Of a DNA stretch of 64,000 bases, positions 24,971-38,600 are shown in pieces (position 1 is the stretch's first letter; the number at the start of each line of letters is the position of its first letter). Made by a program: the position numbers and the translations under genes. Location of the stretch: the NCBI GenBank assembly GCA_009192285.1, contig WBVU01000010.1:248001-312000 (forward strand), read 5' to 3'. Origin of the DNA: Morchella semilibera (Eukaryota; Ascomycota; Pezizomycetes; Pezizales; Morchellaceae). The notes below the pieces were generated by a model. It did no database searches and had not been told where the DNA came from. It saw nothing but the letters and a program-made list of their open reading frames with translations.

Positions 24971-26730
24971 GGCGTGGATGTAATTAATTGTATAGCTAGC
25001 TATAGCTCAATTAATCAATAGACGTAGACTAGCTATATATATATTTCCCCTCTCGCTACGAGGAGATTGTGGTTCTGAAAATAGCTTGAATTGGCTATTT
25101 TGTGGTGTTTTCAATATTTCTTGTAGTAAAATTAGATCTCGTGACGTATATTTAGGTATAGTTGCTCAATGAGTAGACTTACATGTATGTGTATATTCTC
25201 GGGCAGTGGTGGTTCTGACGTATGAGGAGGAAGATTTCCTGCTCTTCTGGCGGTCTGCGTAAAAATGATAAGAAGACAAAAAAGGTTGTGGTGAATTCTG
25301 ACGTAAGGGGACGAGGCCGGGTGGTTGTGGTTGTGGTGGATTGGTTCTCCGTGGACAGAAAGACAGACAGACAGACAGGCGAGTATACTCTTTTTCTGTC
25401 TCGCCGAGCGTCTAGATCCTTCGTTTTCGCTTTTGGAAAAGAGAGTTCGTGGCTTTTTTTTCCCTTTTTTTTCTCTTCCTGCCTGCTTGATCGTGGCCTC
25501 TCGTCTCCTGCCCTTGCTGTGACTGTGTCTAGCTGTGTGTGTGGCTACGCGTGGGGCACGTATACAGTCTCTCGGGTAGGTTTATAAAAAAAGATTGGCT
25601 TATAGATATGATTTACGCAGCAGGAGGGTTTTAGAGAAAAGAAGTTTGTGTGTGCGCGCGCGCATATGTGATATACACGAGCAGAAGAAGAAGAAAATGT
25701 TTATGTTACTCCCTCCAACAGCGGCAGCACCCACTCCCATTTATACCCCTCCCCCCCAGATCTGGACGCTAGCCTTCTAGATCTGGCGTCCGCGATGGGT
25801 GAGATCATAGGTCCTCGTTGTCGCTTGATGTGGCTAGGTGGCGTGGCGAGTGAGATCCTGTGACGGGGATCCGGGGGGGGGTTATCTCCGTGGTGGTTGG
25901 GGGATTGTTAGGATACGAGTGCGAGTGTACTGACAGGAAAAGGGTTGGTTGGGGCTGGATTGGGAAGGGGGGGGGAGTGAGGAGGTGTACGTACGGGCGT
26001 ATGATTGTTGGTCACTGGTGCGAGGGTGGGTTTTGGGGGGGGAAAGGTACTGTGCTGGGGGTGCATGGGATCGGGAAGAGGGTCGTTTAATTGACTGCTG
26101 GCCTGGCGTCGTGTGTTTAATAATTAGAGGTGCATGTATAGAGTATGTGTGTTCTGATCATCAATACTGACTGCATGTTTGGCAATGCACGGTTGTTGAG
26201 GGTCAAATTAATACATCTACATTTTGTAGCTGTTGCAATTGTATTGTGTGCTCGCTTAGAGAGACCAAATGTCTCTTATAAAAACACATATATCCATACC
26301 GTAGTCTCGTTCCCAGACTGTTGTTTTGTTGTCGCGCAGTAGCGCTGTGTGCAGAGGATCACCACAGGCTGGGCACGAGACTACAATGTACCTATAACGT
26401 AATATACACTTGCATGTCTACTGTTCTGGATATAAACACTGCTCATGTGTACATGTAGTCATTAACTTGTATTATTAGATCTCAGAGTACACATCCCCAC
26501 TAATCTAAACTACACACACAACCACTTCATACATGTATCCTTAACGTATCTTCGTCCTCATCTTCACCCCCCATCTCCAAATTCATGAAGGTGGCCCATA
26601 CTTAGTGGTCAACCTACTCTTGAAACCATCACGTACCTTTAAAATCACTACATTCATCCTCCCCCAGGTATCTATAGTATACTCATAATCAAAAGAGAAA
26701 GAAAGGAAAAAAATCACGAGCCACCACAAG
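24971..26730. other. Divergent intergenic region
   Basis: This spacer lies between the orphan gene (-) and the ankyrin gene (+). It contains AGACAG tandem units near 25361-25378, T-rich runs and (CG)n near 25656-25664. TACATGTA occurs three times, near 25181, 26453 and 26530. No gene is seen. Confidence 0.5.
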
Positions 26731-28026
26731 ATGACTTCTGCTTCATCCCCCCTCCGAGATCTCACTCTCGACTCCAAATCATCATCTCCCCTATCAACCA
26801 CCTCCGAAAAGTTGCAAGAAAACTCCCCACCACTCTCTCCACCCTCTCCAGATAACTCCACAAAACCCGCCTCTCCGTCCGCTGAGAGCGCCATCTCCAT
26901 GAAGTCTGCCACTCCCGATAGCATTAGCGCCCCCGTCAAAACTCCTACATCCACCTCAATCTCCCCAATCTCCCCGCTCTCCCCTACCAAGCGGTCGCCA
27001 AGATCAGAACCCACTAACCAAAATGCCGACCCCATCACCAAGTTCCTACTCGGAAAATTCCCGTTCATCCGCTCAGACTACGAGCACCGCCCTCTGTTCT
27101 CATCTGCTATCCTCTGGACATCCCGCTTCGGCCACTATCACCCAGCCCGTTGGCTCATTGAGCACGGGGTCGATCTCACACAGCCCAACACCAGTCCCAT
27201 GGGAAAGCTTCGCACCCCACTCCACTACGCCGCTCTCTACGGGCACAAAGAGCTTCTTGCCTATCTTATCATTAAATACACCTCCGCCTCATGCCCGCTC
27301 GACACCCCCCGGGATCTCTACGGCTTCACGCCCCTCCACCTTGCATGTATCGAGCCCCAGACACAAGTCATCGATACCCTTATTCAGCACGGCGCCTCTC
27401 CCACAGTGCGCACCTCCGCTAGTGATACTGCGCTCCATATCGCCGCCAAGACGGCCGGTGAGGCCGTAGTCGAGCTCCTCGTCGAGGCCGGGGCCGACCC
27501 TAATGCGCGCAACATCGGCGGCTATACACCGCTCATGGTCGCTGCAGAGCTCGGCAATGAAGAGGCGATCCTCAAGCTAGCCGAGTATGAGCTTGATCTT
27601 AACGTGCGGGCCGAGTGGAGCGGTGACACGGCACTGCATATGGCGGTACGGGGGGCGCACTTGATGGCGGTGGTGTATCTGCTGCGTATGGGCGCGCAGT
27701 ATGGTATTCGCAACTTTTGCGGACGGAGAGTGCTGGATTATGGGTGGGAGGATATGCCGAGGTTGAGGCGGAGGGAGGCAATCGGCGTGGTGCGTATTCT
27801 ACGAAGTTTACTAGAGGGGAGGGAGAGGTTTGAGGCTGTGGCGGAGGAGGAGACGGGGCGGGGGAGAGGAAGGGAGAGGGGAGGGAAAGGAAAGGTTGTG
27901 GGCGCGTTTTCGGCAGAGGGGGTGAAAAGGGGCGGTAGTGGGAGGAAAAGTGTGTATGACGAGGAGGAGGAGGAGGAGGAGGAGGAGGAGAGTTGGGAGA
28001 GCGCGATGGGGAAGAAGGGAGAGTAG
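26731..28026 (+). CDS. Ankyrin-repeat protein
   Basis: This is a single-exon 431-residue protein. Residues 1-95 are serine/threonine/proline-rich and probably disordered. From about residue 125 an ankyrin array begins. Clear repeat hallmarks are TPLHYAALYGHKELLAYLI (about 161), TPLHLACIEPQTQVIDTLI (about 199), TALHIAAKTAGEAVVELLV (about 232), TPLMVAAELGNEEAILKLA (about 266) and TALHMAVRGAHLMAVVYLL (about 299), with conserved GADPN-type turns between them. The C-terminal 80 residues are charged and end in a run of about ten glutamates encoded by a GAG repeat (27961-27989). Ankyrin arrays bind proteins, and no catalytic domain is seen, so the specific role is unknown. Coding quality is even along the whole frame, so no intron is needed. 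Confidence 0.85.
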   Translation: MTSASSPLRDLTLDSKSSSPLSTTSEKLQENSPPLSPPSPDNSTKPASPSAESAISMKSATPDSISAPVKTPTSTSISPISPLSPTKRSPRSEPTNQNADPITKFLLGKFPFIRSDYEHRPLFSSAILWTSRFGHYHPARWLIEHGVDLTQPNTSPMGKLRTPLHYAALYGHKELLAYLIIKYTSASCPLDTPRDLYGFTPLHLACIEPQTQVIDTLIQHGASPTVRTSASDTALHIAAKTAGEAVVELLVEAGADPNARNIGGYTPLMVAAELGNEEAILKLAEYELDLNVRAEWSGDTALHMAVRGAHLMAVVYLLRMGAQYGIRNFCGRRVLDYGWEDMPRLRRREAIGVVRILRSLLEGRERFEAVAEEETGRGRGRERGGKGKVVGAFSAEGVKRGGSGRKSVYDEEEEEEEEEESWESAMGKKGE

Positions 28027-29483
28027 TCATAAGGTTAGGTAGGCTATAGATTTTTCTTCTTCTTCTTGCTAATAGCATCATTTTATATGCTTTATGTTTC
28101 TTGTTGGTACCTTCCTGTTCCTTTTATAGGGTTGAAGGGTCCTGTACTTGTTGTCACGCTGCTCTAGGCGGCTTAGTTTTCCTGTTGTCCCTATCATTTC
28201 CACCCTGCCAAGCGCGCGGATAGCGTAGCGTAGCAACCCTTATCATCCAACAATGTATTGTTATAACTACATGTAAGTACATGTAAACTCCTCCGCGCCC
28301 CCATCATCAGCGGCCGTATCCTGTGTTTTGTTAGGCAATACATGACTGCACATGTATAGTATAGTATAGACACGGTTTACTCGTCAATGCCAGCAGATAT
28401 TAACGAGCCTGGCCCCACATCCATCCATTCATCTCGTTCACCCCATTCATCCCACCCATCCACCCTATCCACCATCCATACCCCATCCGGATCCACCCAT
28501 CCATCCCATCCTTGCCCTGTACGGTGGGATACATGCATTGAACGTCTCGAACTAGGTACATGTATCTACACAGTATACTACTAGCCAGAGGCACGGGTTT
28601 AGGCAGGGCAGCAGTACCCGGCTGTGTGTACGGGGTTGGGAGGTTGGGGGGTTGGGTGGGTGATTACTACACTATACCATGCGGAAAGAGTCATGGCGTG
28701 TCACTCGGCGCGGCTGGTGGTGGGGGTTAGGGTTGGGCGCGGTTGGTTGGGGTTAGGTGTGGTATGGTGGTGAGGCACGTCTTGGCGAGAGTCGAGAGAT
28801 GCGTCTCTGGCCGGTCTATATGTGTGTGGTTCTCTATATGGTACAAGGGCTTTGGTGTAGATGGGGTTTTTCTTTTTAGGGGTGGGAGGTATGATTAAGA
28901 TGTAGGTACCTGCACAGGTGGGTGTGGTGTTGAGATATCTCGAAAAAAAGTTATACTGAAGTATTGGGATGTGGGATAATTAAGATTTTCGGATTCCTCC
29001 CCCGTGCGCCGGTCACATCAAGTCGGTAGCATCACCTGTCCCATCAACTCAGTGGAGTTGAACCCAAAGTACATGTATGCACATAGATCTGGCAAGTACA
29101 GGAATGTGTCCGCATCTAGGTTTACGGAATATTCTCCTGAAAAAGATGGCGGTGATGGTGATGGTGAACAGTCATATTACCATTGCAATATTGGCCCTTA
29201 AAAAAAAGAGGGAAGCAAAAAAAAAAAAGTTAGTCCAGCCTCCTGTGACTTATCCTTCCCCAGCAATTAGGGCCCAGTTCACCGGCACAAATTTTAGATA
29301 ACTAAGGTGGTTTAAAGGATATCTTAATAAGGACGACTTACTTTTAAGTCCTTCGCACATTTTGGCAAAGTTATCTTTTTCCAATTGTACCGTAGGGGTG
29401 GGTAGCTGCGTGAGCAACCCATAACTACATGTATGTAGACACATGAACGAACTAGTTCACTACATGTACATATAACACCTCAC
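28027..29483. other. Intergenic with tandem ATCC-rich tract
   Basis: No gene is seen. The span carries a long CATC/ATCC-rich simple tract (about 28418-28512), a diverged copy of the 19-bp dispersed motif (28691-28709), and six TACATGTA palindromes, a local cluster. Confidence 0.5.
28691..28709 (+). repeat. 19-bp dispersed motif, diverged copy
   Basis: TCATGGCGTGTCACTCGGC differs at two positions from the three exact copies elsewhere in the window. Confidence 0.55.
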
Positions 29484-29655
29484 TAGGCCTCGTTATCAAA
29501 GAGTTCGTAGACGTCCCTTTTTTCAGACTCATCATCCACCACCGCCTTCTGATCAGCTTCAGTTTCTTTGGCGGCCTTGGTGGTTGTGGTTGTTCTTCCC
29601 GCTACTATCTTCCTAGAATCGCCAGTGCCAGTGCCAGTACCTTCAGCCCATTCTC
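29484..29655 (-). CDS. Possible terminal exon of unknown gene
   Basis: On the minus strand a frame of about 55 codons runs into a TAG at 29484-29486. It reads WAEGTGTGTGDSRK, then IVAGRTTTTTKAAKETEADQ, then KAVVDDESEKRDVYELFDNEA. The charged, balanced composition and acidic C-terminus look protein-like. An AG acceptor (GTGAG) lies just before the frame opens, near 29656. I could not find a convincing upstream exon in the GC-rich sequence to about 29870, so this may be a chance frame. Low confidence. Confidence 0.25.
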
Positions 29656-29659
29656 ACTC

Positions 29660-32600
29660 TCATGGCTCTAGGTGTATCCCCACGGTTTTTCCCTTTATCT
29701 TCTCCTTCCCATCATCCATGGCCCCACCATCCTACGCGTCCCTCTCCCGCTTCACCCTCACCACCAGCGCTCGGGTTGGGGGGCGGGGCAGGGGAAGGGG
29801 ATAGTCTGTTGGCTGGAGCCTGGCGTCTGTTTCTCGGCGGTGGTGTACAGATGGAGGGTTAAAATGGGAAATGGTTCGGACGAAGTGTATATAGGTTGGG
29901 GAGTATGCCAATGGTGTCCTGGCTGGAACACTACCGCGGTGCCGTAATCGGGTGATATCGGCCCTTCATGATGGGGGAATTACTCGGTTTTTCTTCCTTT
30001 CGTAGGTCGGGCGGTATTGCGACATGATCTCATGTCTTGAGCTCTTCACTGCTCTATTGGCCGTTGTCCAGGCTCTGGCGCATGTAAGACTTGTATAGGA
30101 GAATCTCAACTAGATATAATCTAGCTGCATGTCCATATATATATAGCGTTAGCTCTAGCTCTAGTCACCAATACCTGTTAGAGAAGGTGCCTGAGGTTGC
30201 AAAAGAACTGGCGCCAACAAATTTCTCTTCCTTTTTCTAGGACACAAATAGAAGTAGTGGAAACAAAGTAACAAAAATCAATTAACAGATGCTTGGAACA
30301 AAAGAACAAACAAAACAAGATAGTTCCTCGGATGCAGATCAGCTCTAGCTCTAAAAGGGGAAAGAAAACAAAAAGTTAAGGAGGAACTTCCAGCTCCAGA
30401 TCGAATTGAGTTATCTAACGACGACATATAAACACCGGATTGGACCCCGGATCGAGGGCCGGGTTCTACCTTAAATTTACTTACCGGGCTATAGTAAGTT
30501 AGCTAGCTAGTAAGGGGCGGCCTAGCCATAGGGGAGAAATGTACCAATCTTTGAAACCTCATCGTAGGGGCAAGGGGGGTAGAGGGTTGGTGGGTTACGT
30601 ATCTGATAGATCTAGGTGAGATTATGTTGATGAATTCTGACGACGACGACGAGGCAATATCCCCCCCAAACACCACATGTACTCAATCAGCTAGCCACAC
30701 TCAAATACCTCACGACGCTTCCTGATCATAATACGTTTCCTTGGTCATCTATAATACGTTACACATTTCTATACGTAGCTAGGAGCAGCCCCCTCCTTCC
30801 CCTACAAGTAAGGAGCTGGAGTTGACAATTTTATGTCCGTTTTTGTTTTCTCTTCTTAAAAAAGAACTGGTACAAGATGTTAGGTACTCCTATCAAGACC
30901 TTTTACGCCCTTTAACCCCAAATCTACATGTATTTACCATGTGTGGTGTGCGTGGTTCACCTGGTGGCGGCCCCCGAGTGTGGTTACCTTATCTCCGATC
31001 ATTGACCATAAGCATCGGCCGCGGCCGCCAGAGCCCTAGAGACCAGTTGGGCCGTTTTAGGCTGTTTGGATATATATTTTTCCCGGTAGATCAATTTTCC
31101 TTAATGCATCTGGTTGTTAAAGTAGATGTTTTTTTAGACTCCAACTCTAACCCTGAAGCGTCACGTCAACCTAGATCAAGAATATAGTTGGCCTGGACTG
31201 GACTTGAAATGTATGTAGCGATAGGTTGCGGGACTAGCTAGAAAGGCGTTTTCCCGGTCTGGTGCCTTGCCGGCTCTTCTAGGCATATATGCCTTGCTCC
31301 GCGCCGAGATAAAATGGTGTCTCGCACTGTATCAATAGGTGAGGTAAATTATATAAATCATGGCCGTGAAAGTTACATGTAGTACGCCAGGGTTTCTCAA
31401 AGTGATATATCCCCGCAATATACATAGCTAACATATATTAGCACAGGACCTCCCAGCCAACGAATGCCGCCGTGCTGGCCTCTCTCGATATCCCGTAATA
31501 TGTTCCATTAGGACCATTATAATACATGTAGTTAGCCACAGCCTCTCATATGCATAGATAACGGTCTACATGTAGTTGTGGATCAAGAGCCAATATTCTT
31601 ACCCTGACGCGTATCAATTTTTCCAGGTACTTGATTTTATGAATCTTTTCTAGATTGCTTAAAGAATGAAGTCATGAAATTAAAGCCCTTGCCGCTCAGA
31701 TCCATGGATCCTATATAGCAGCACCCACGGTAGGAGCAACAGACTCATCTACCGAGGGGCTTCCAGTGGATCCGTTGGTTCCACGGCTTAATTAAACCAG
31801 TCCCAAGAGCCATTTATGGAGGAGCACGGCCCAGTCCGCACTGGTGCCATCTGTGCATAGAATTTTTACTGCTGTAGAGGGGAAAATGCCTTCACGCATT
31901 TTATGCAATTTGCAAATTGCCCATGGGGTAACTACCGAAATTTGCACCGACCGGGGGGGGGGGGGGGGGGGGCGGTCCTGGTGTTGGCTCGAGCTCGACA
32001 ACGAAAAAAAACGACTAAACCCGCGAGAAACACTCTGCTAGCGGCGCGGCCGCTTCTACCGGGCCTGAAGAGTTACTTTTCGGGCACTCTTCATCGCTAG
32101 ACTAGCTAGTACGGTAGGCCTCAGCCAGGGGTGCTTGGGTCCGGGAGCATTGTCTCATGCACATGTACGGGTACGGGTACCAGGTGGTTGATTAGTAGCT
32201 AGTCTTCCCGTATGCGACTGCAAACTTCTATTGACCAGGGTTTACATCGCTTCTGCTGTAGTTGAGATCTAGATTTCTAGTAGATCAAATTGCAAAGCAT
32301 ACGAGTCTTTGGAATCTGTGAATGCGGTTGGGCGGGTGGAGAGCATATGCCAGATACAGGAATCGAGCTGTGGGCTAGACCATGTGTCGACGAGCAGTGC
32401 CTTCCAATACCCCCAAGCCAGGCCGACATCGATCCCTATCCGTATCAGTCAGAAATACCGAAGGGCAATTCTTCGCCTGCGTTTCTCCCCCCCCACTATT
32501 TTCACGCCATCTTCCGAGTGAAAATCGTCGGGCTTTAAAGAATCCTGATCCAACCAATAGCCTACTTATGCCCGGAGGTGGTAAATAGCACTTTTTATCA

Positions 32601-35469
32601 TATTAGTTTTATTTGAAATTTTTGCTATAACGAGGAATCAATTGATTTTACTCAAAATTATAAAATCACCAGCAATTGCGTCACAAATTGTCACTCGTCT
32701 AGTCCTTCCAGGTTTTGGGCCGATAATCAAGATGTCCAAGTTTATAGTAAGAAGTGATACTAATAGCTTATAGTAGCTACCATACTAAAAATTCCCAATT
32801 GTACGACGAATGCGCACCGCGACGCACATTGATGGACCTGGTTGGTTGATTCAGTGTGGTGTGATGGGCGGTGGTGACGGCGGATCGGAGACTCTTAGAT
32901 CCAGTGCCCCTGTATCCAATAAGCTCACCCCCTTCTGGAGAATTGATAGAAGCCTGTCTCCCGAGACTCGGCGGGGCGTAACACCCTGTTAGAAGCCTAC
33001 GTACCAGTGAGCTACAGTTCCTATTGACCGACAAAAATACCGGGTATACCCGGCGACGTCTGGGTCCTCAAATTGTCATAAGCTAACTGTATTGGCATTT
33101 AAATCGACAATCTGCCCCGCCTAATACCATGAGCTATAAGAGAGGCTATATGGAATTTGTCTCAACTTTCAAATGTTTCACTATATTTAATTACGTACTG
33201 TTCTGATAGCCTGACGGGCTGCTGTATCGGAAGCCGCATGCAATACCCCTTACTGCGCTACGTGCATCGACGGATGTCAGCGCAATAAGGATCTCCCTGC
33301 CCCGCAATGTCATGTCGATAAACCTTCTTTCGACCACTGGCTAATATAACATCTGCCGCCAGAGCCTACAGGTCGTCCCCTGCGTGCACGCATGCATATT
33401 TGAAACACATTTCATATAGACAAGGCGGAGGGGGTAAGGAGGTTGGGAAACACTGGGCGAGTTGCCTCGTGATAAGTAAACATGAATGCTCGGCCAGAGA
33501 ACAGGTTAGTGCTGGGAAAGATTTGTATGTACCAGCCAGTGATGGTGTGTTGGGTTGTGATCTACATGCAGTGGTGTGTGGTGCTAATTAGGACGAAATC
33601 GAATCCACTGCTCACTCTCCTACCTATATCGTTGCGATTTATTGAAACCGCCTGCAGGAACCTAGCTGCGAGATTTCCCCGCAGTTGTTAGTGTATTTGC
33701 TTATTTGAATAATGACTTGAACAGTAAGCCTACATACAGCTCTAGGTACGATATCACCCAGCACATGGGTAAGCTCAAATGCAAACATAGTGGCACTCCA
33801 TGGCGAGAAAAAGTAAGAAAAAATATAATAAGCCTTTGATATAACTCCATGCCAACGGCTGGAGGCCGCACAAAGAGATTCTGGATGTGCCTAGCAAGGC
33901 GGCTGAAGTTTTTTTTTTTTTTGAATTAATTCCTGGGGGGGGGGGGGGGGGTAATGCTTGATAACTACTAGTACCATCAGTTCTCAAAAGAACATCCCGG
34001 GCCCAAATGTCAGATCTAAGCCGCCTGATTGGTTGTTTTATCTCTGGCCACCACCTATTGCTCTGTCCTTTTGCAATTAAACCCGGGCTCTTATTTCGAG
34101 ACTTAACGGTATGTAGTCGGTGGTTATGTTAAAAAGTTCCCGGCGCACAGCGATTCTAATTAATTCTTGGCTGCGGTGGTATAGACGTGGTCATCAGTTG
34201 GGCACGGAGGCGAGGTTGAGTATATGTGGATGAACCCCTACGGTGAGCAGCAAGTTGCTCGTAGGGGATGGGTACGAGACTAGATGAACCCTAGACTGTT
34301 TTGTATCCTTGAGTTGTTAGCTAGTAAATGCTGACCCCGGAAAAGCAAAGGTTGGTGGCTAACAGATCTAGATCTTACTATCTCTCTTATTAAATAACTG
34401 ATCTCCTGACCCTCTATTATCTCTTTCACTGGTGATTAAATGCTGCCAACTTTTGAGGGGCTACCTCCGCTACCGTGACAACCATGAAATAGTTCTTAGA
34501 AGTATAGACGGCGTATTTCTGGGGGGATTTTTCGGGTGCACGGTGCACTATGCGGCCTCCTTAAATGTTGGCAGCTTCACCAGCAAAGGAGATAGGGAGT
34601 CAGCATCGACAGCTTAAGGGTCGATATTTCTCTCAGCCTTGGTTTTAGCTGGCCGGTTGCGATTATTGACTGAGCACGTCGTTCACGGTACACATAACAA
34701 TTATTTGTGCGCGGGTCGACAGAAGCTCAAAAGTCTAGAGCCTATCGAATAGCTTCCGAGGACAAATCCTGAAACCCGGGGGTGAAGCTAATTCTAATAA
34801 TATAATTGAACCTAGGTAAAAGTTATTAAATGTCTGGGTTGCGTTTAAGAAGCTTAACCAAGCGTTTCATCTAGTGGTCGAGTAACCAGATACCTTACAT
34901 ATACATACCTAGCTAGTTCCCTGGAGATCAGTAAGGCACATGGGGGTATAAATTCTGAGACCCGGTGTATTCGTACTCTTTAATCGACAAGAGAATGTGT
35001 CATATAATAACTCCTATTCAGCCTTAAGAAGGCGGGCAAAATTCAAATTTCGATAGCCTGTACTCAGTCGTTAATTAAAAAGTCGGAATTTTTGATAAGC
35101 GTTTGGTTGCAACGATATATATCCGACGACTTAGTTAACGCGCGAGTAGATGATGTAAATAATCCTATTCTGGTTATGTAAGCTGGGACGAGGGTTAGGC
35201 ATACATGCATGTTTCATTGCATTGGACTAGCTGTTAAAAAGCGTAAACTGCCACACCAGGGTTGAACATCATATATTTCGCGACTCCGTCGTATATATAT
35301 ATGTACGGCACTTTAAGCAAAACAGAACGCGAAAATTTGAACTCGCCCTGCATATATGTACGTACCAAAAGCCTAGCCGAGTTGCACAGAGCCTTATCAG
35401 GTTCCTACCAGCAGAACGCACTACCTATAATGCTTAGGCCTAAGGGCTATTACATGTAGGTTATGTAGG
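29660..35469. other. Gene-free AT-richer region
   Basis: No credible gene is seen over 5.8 kb. Frames are short and motif-free on both strands. The span contains several TACATGTA copies (30925, 31374, 31525, 31570), a G22-type run at about 31951-31972 and a G18 run near 33936. It is probably decayed repeat sequence, but no family could be named. Confidence 0.45.
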
Positions 35470-35471
35470 TA

Positions 35472-35648
35472 CAGTCGCACCTCGCTATGCCGGAATGTGA
35501 AGATTCGCCGGGTCTCGTATGGGATAGCAAATATTCCCAAGAAATCCGGGATAGCGGGTTAGTCTTAAATTAAATCCCCCAGAATTTCGTACGGGACAGT
35601 AAAAGATCCGGCGTGTTGAGATCGAGATCCGGCATAGAGTTGGAACTG
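35472..35648. mobile_element. Small MITE, pogo/Fot1 (Tc1-mariner) type
   Basis: A 177-bp non-coding element is flanked by TA dinucleotides (35470-35471 and 35649-35650), the target duplication of Tc1/mariner elements. The left end reads CAGTCGCACCTCGCTATGCC. The reverse complement of the right end reads CAGTTCCAACTCTATGCCGG, so the ends are imperfect inverted repeats. CAGTCGxACCTCGxTAT termini are typical of pogo/Fot1-like DNA transposons. Internally, TCGTAYGGGAYAG occurs twice in direct orientation (about 35515 and 35588). There is no transposase, so this is a deletion derivative or a MITE, and an old one judging by end divergence. Confidence 0.7.
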
Positions 35649-35650
35649 TA

Positions 35651-38600
35651 GCTACTTATATGTATATGGCTAAATCGGTTAGAATATATGAGTTAAAGCT
35701 TCTTTTACTAAAACGGGCCAATTGAGATTTATAATGGGCAAATGTTATCAAACAGAAGGATTCTCTGAAGATTTATACCTTATAATAATATATTTGAGTG
35801 ACTGCTCATGCCCGGTTCCGAATTTACCTCTGAGGTACATCATGAAGCCTTGTCTATAAGACCGGCGATATAGATAGTAAGGTAAAAGAAATTGAAAACA
35901 CAGGCTGCGCTGTAGGTAGGGGATTAGGTAATTGCTGAGTCTCGAATAAGGAGCGACCAAAAAGGTCGTATTTGAGTACTACTTTGTGGCTGTTTGTAGA
36001 ATGATAGTTCCGACTCAACCCTCGACTCCCAAGGGACGGCCGGACTCAGACATCGGTTGCATAATATCCTTCTGATTGGTAGTTAGAGAATTCCTGTTTC
36101 CCTAATGATGTGAGTAGAGCTTTGACGTAAAGGCCTAACAATTTTGATATGTCGTGCAATGAAACTTGATAGTTTTATCGGTGCCGACCCTTTCTTGCAT
36201 AAAGGGTCCCGAGGGAAAGAAAACCTTGTTAATTAGATAGAGCCTTTGCTACTTCGGCCCTATAATATAATTCTATGTAATTGATTGCATGTAATTATTA
36301 TAATTATGTGATGTATGGACGGATACTGATATAATGACGGAAATAAATTCACACATACCTGAACATAATCCAGCACACCACTACATACCTACTGTACTTA
36401 TCCCAATGCTGCATATGGCTCACTTGGTTCATAAGTTGCGATATATATTAGATCTAGTAGTACCTATTTTAATTTCATGGCTAACAGTGTGTGCCAGCAG
36501 GCTCCCGTGAAATTCTGTTGTACCAATCAGCCTGACGATACCGATATTGAGGAGGTAATCTTGTCCCCATACTTTGGGCCCAGCTTGTCTGCATATACTA
36601 ATTGAAGACAGCCCAGGAATACGATTTTGTTTGGGTTTGGGGGTACGCAAAGCTAGACAGGCGCGCGCGCTTGGGAACGTCTCGTAAATTCTTATTCTGA
36701 GCCTTTCTTCTATTGATGACTATCTGTGCTAATAACCACTGGCATTGTTACGCCCATGCCTATCACCTATACTCAACCTTATATAATCTCATGATATAAT
36801 TATAAGAGAACTCATACGCACTGCCTAATCTATAACGCTAGGATATACTAGAATCTCGAAATCAAAAATCCGATGACCTATAAGGATGGATGGGCATGGT
36901 GTTGGCATGCGCCTTGTGAGATTTGGAGTGTATTAGACCTAATTTTTGACCCACAGCTGTTCCCCGTAGGACGGCGGAAACTTAAGTTGATTGCATAACA
37001 TAAGACTTAATGAGTAAGTCGTACTGCTAGAGTCCTCTAACAACAATGCCTGAATTTATATTACGACTTTTTTTCTCAGGCTGCCCAGCTTATCTACGGG
37101 ACGAGCCTGCAGTGTTCGCTGAGAATATACTCTAGAGCCTATGAGGCACAGTAAGAAACCTCACAATCCTACAAATAGCCTCTATTAAATGACGGAAATT
37201 ACCATGGGAGTGGACTGTGGGCACATACGAGTGAACACGTTCTCCACCGCCCGCGTAGCAGCATGCGGCATGCATGTATATTCAAAATACTTATCGTGTA
37301 TCCATTGATACATGTAGTCAATGGGACTCTTTGTTTCACGCCGTACCAGTGGGAGTCCAAGGGTCCCTGCAGGGATACCAAATTTGCCAAAGCGTTATCT
37401 TAGAGACAGCACGTGCTATCGTGTACCAAGCCCCTTACCCCTTAGTTTAGGGCGCTGGACCTAAAATACAGGGCAGCAAACCAGTTGGCATGTTGATTTA
37501 GAACTCCAGGCGTGTAAACAGTTATTAGAGCCTCCCCGAACCCCCCGGGATGCCATGTTTGTAGGTACATAGCAGGTTAGGCCCGGGCCTTGTGACCAGC
37601 CTCAAAAGTTATGCGCTCCAAACACCTAATTGAGCTATTTCGTAAGGGCGTCGACGCGTCTTTCATTATTTCGCCGCATTGATAGCCATATTGATAGCCA
37701 TGTATTACATCGAGTAACGAATCTTTCGTCCTTATAGGTTACGGCAAATTTTTGGGAGTCGGACCTTACGGGACCTTGTGCACAGCGACCAGAATCCCGG
37801 ACCGGATTTCTCGGTGAATTTACCCCATATTGTTCTGTACGCTCCGGAATATTGACCAGGCCTGTGAGCTAAAAAAATGTTGAAGCTAGCCCTGGGAGAG
37901 CAAAACAATTTTTACTCGGATTTTCCTGAATCGATTTCCGCACCGGAGCCTTAAACCTAATAGTCTTGAAATAGTGAGATCCAGTCTAAGAGGCTAGAAG
38001 AGTGACGTTTTTAGCATCATACATAGATCTTGGTGAACGTATGTATTCCCGACTAAATAACGAACGCTAGAGAAAAGTGTTGAATTCAGCGCGGCCGAGA
38101 CCGACCCGCCTTGATGTTAATATCCGAACGTCGGGTTAAGAGTTTTCCTAATCGCGACGTGTATCTACCTACTATTTAGGCTTTCCTTCCTCAACAGTGG
38201 ATTAGGGTTTCCAAGCAGTATTGGAATTAGGGTTACCTCAGGAAACAACCGACAACACAACCAACCATCGCCTGTGTTAAATCATGCATGTCATGGGAAC
38301 CCCAGGCAAAAGCCTACAGAATCCTATCTTTGAGTTCCGCAACTTACAAATTTGCGACGCGCTAGAGCACCAAGTATTTTTCTTTTGCGTACTGATAGTT
38401 AGGCGGCTGCACTAGGGTTTTATGCAGTTGAATACATACATGCTCCACTGGTTCGGCTAGTGTTACGTCAGATGTTGAAGGACATTGGACGAAAGCTATC
38501 ATTGACCTCCTAGGGTCTTATTCGCCTGGAGATAATCGCTGCAGCCTCTATCTCTCGGTAATCGGTGAGGAAGGAATAGGTAGAGAATATAGTAGAGCAT

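Noticed and set aside
38200-38245. Telomere-like TTAGGG units
   Set aside because: Only two isolated TAGGGTT matches occur, with no tandem array.
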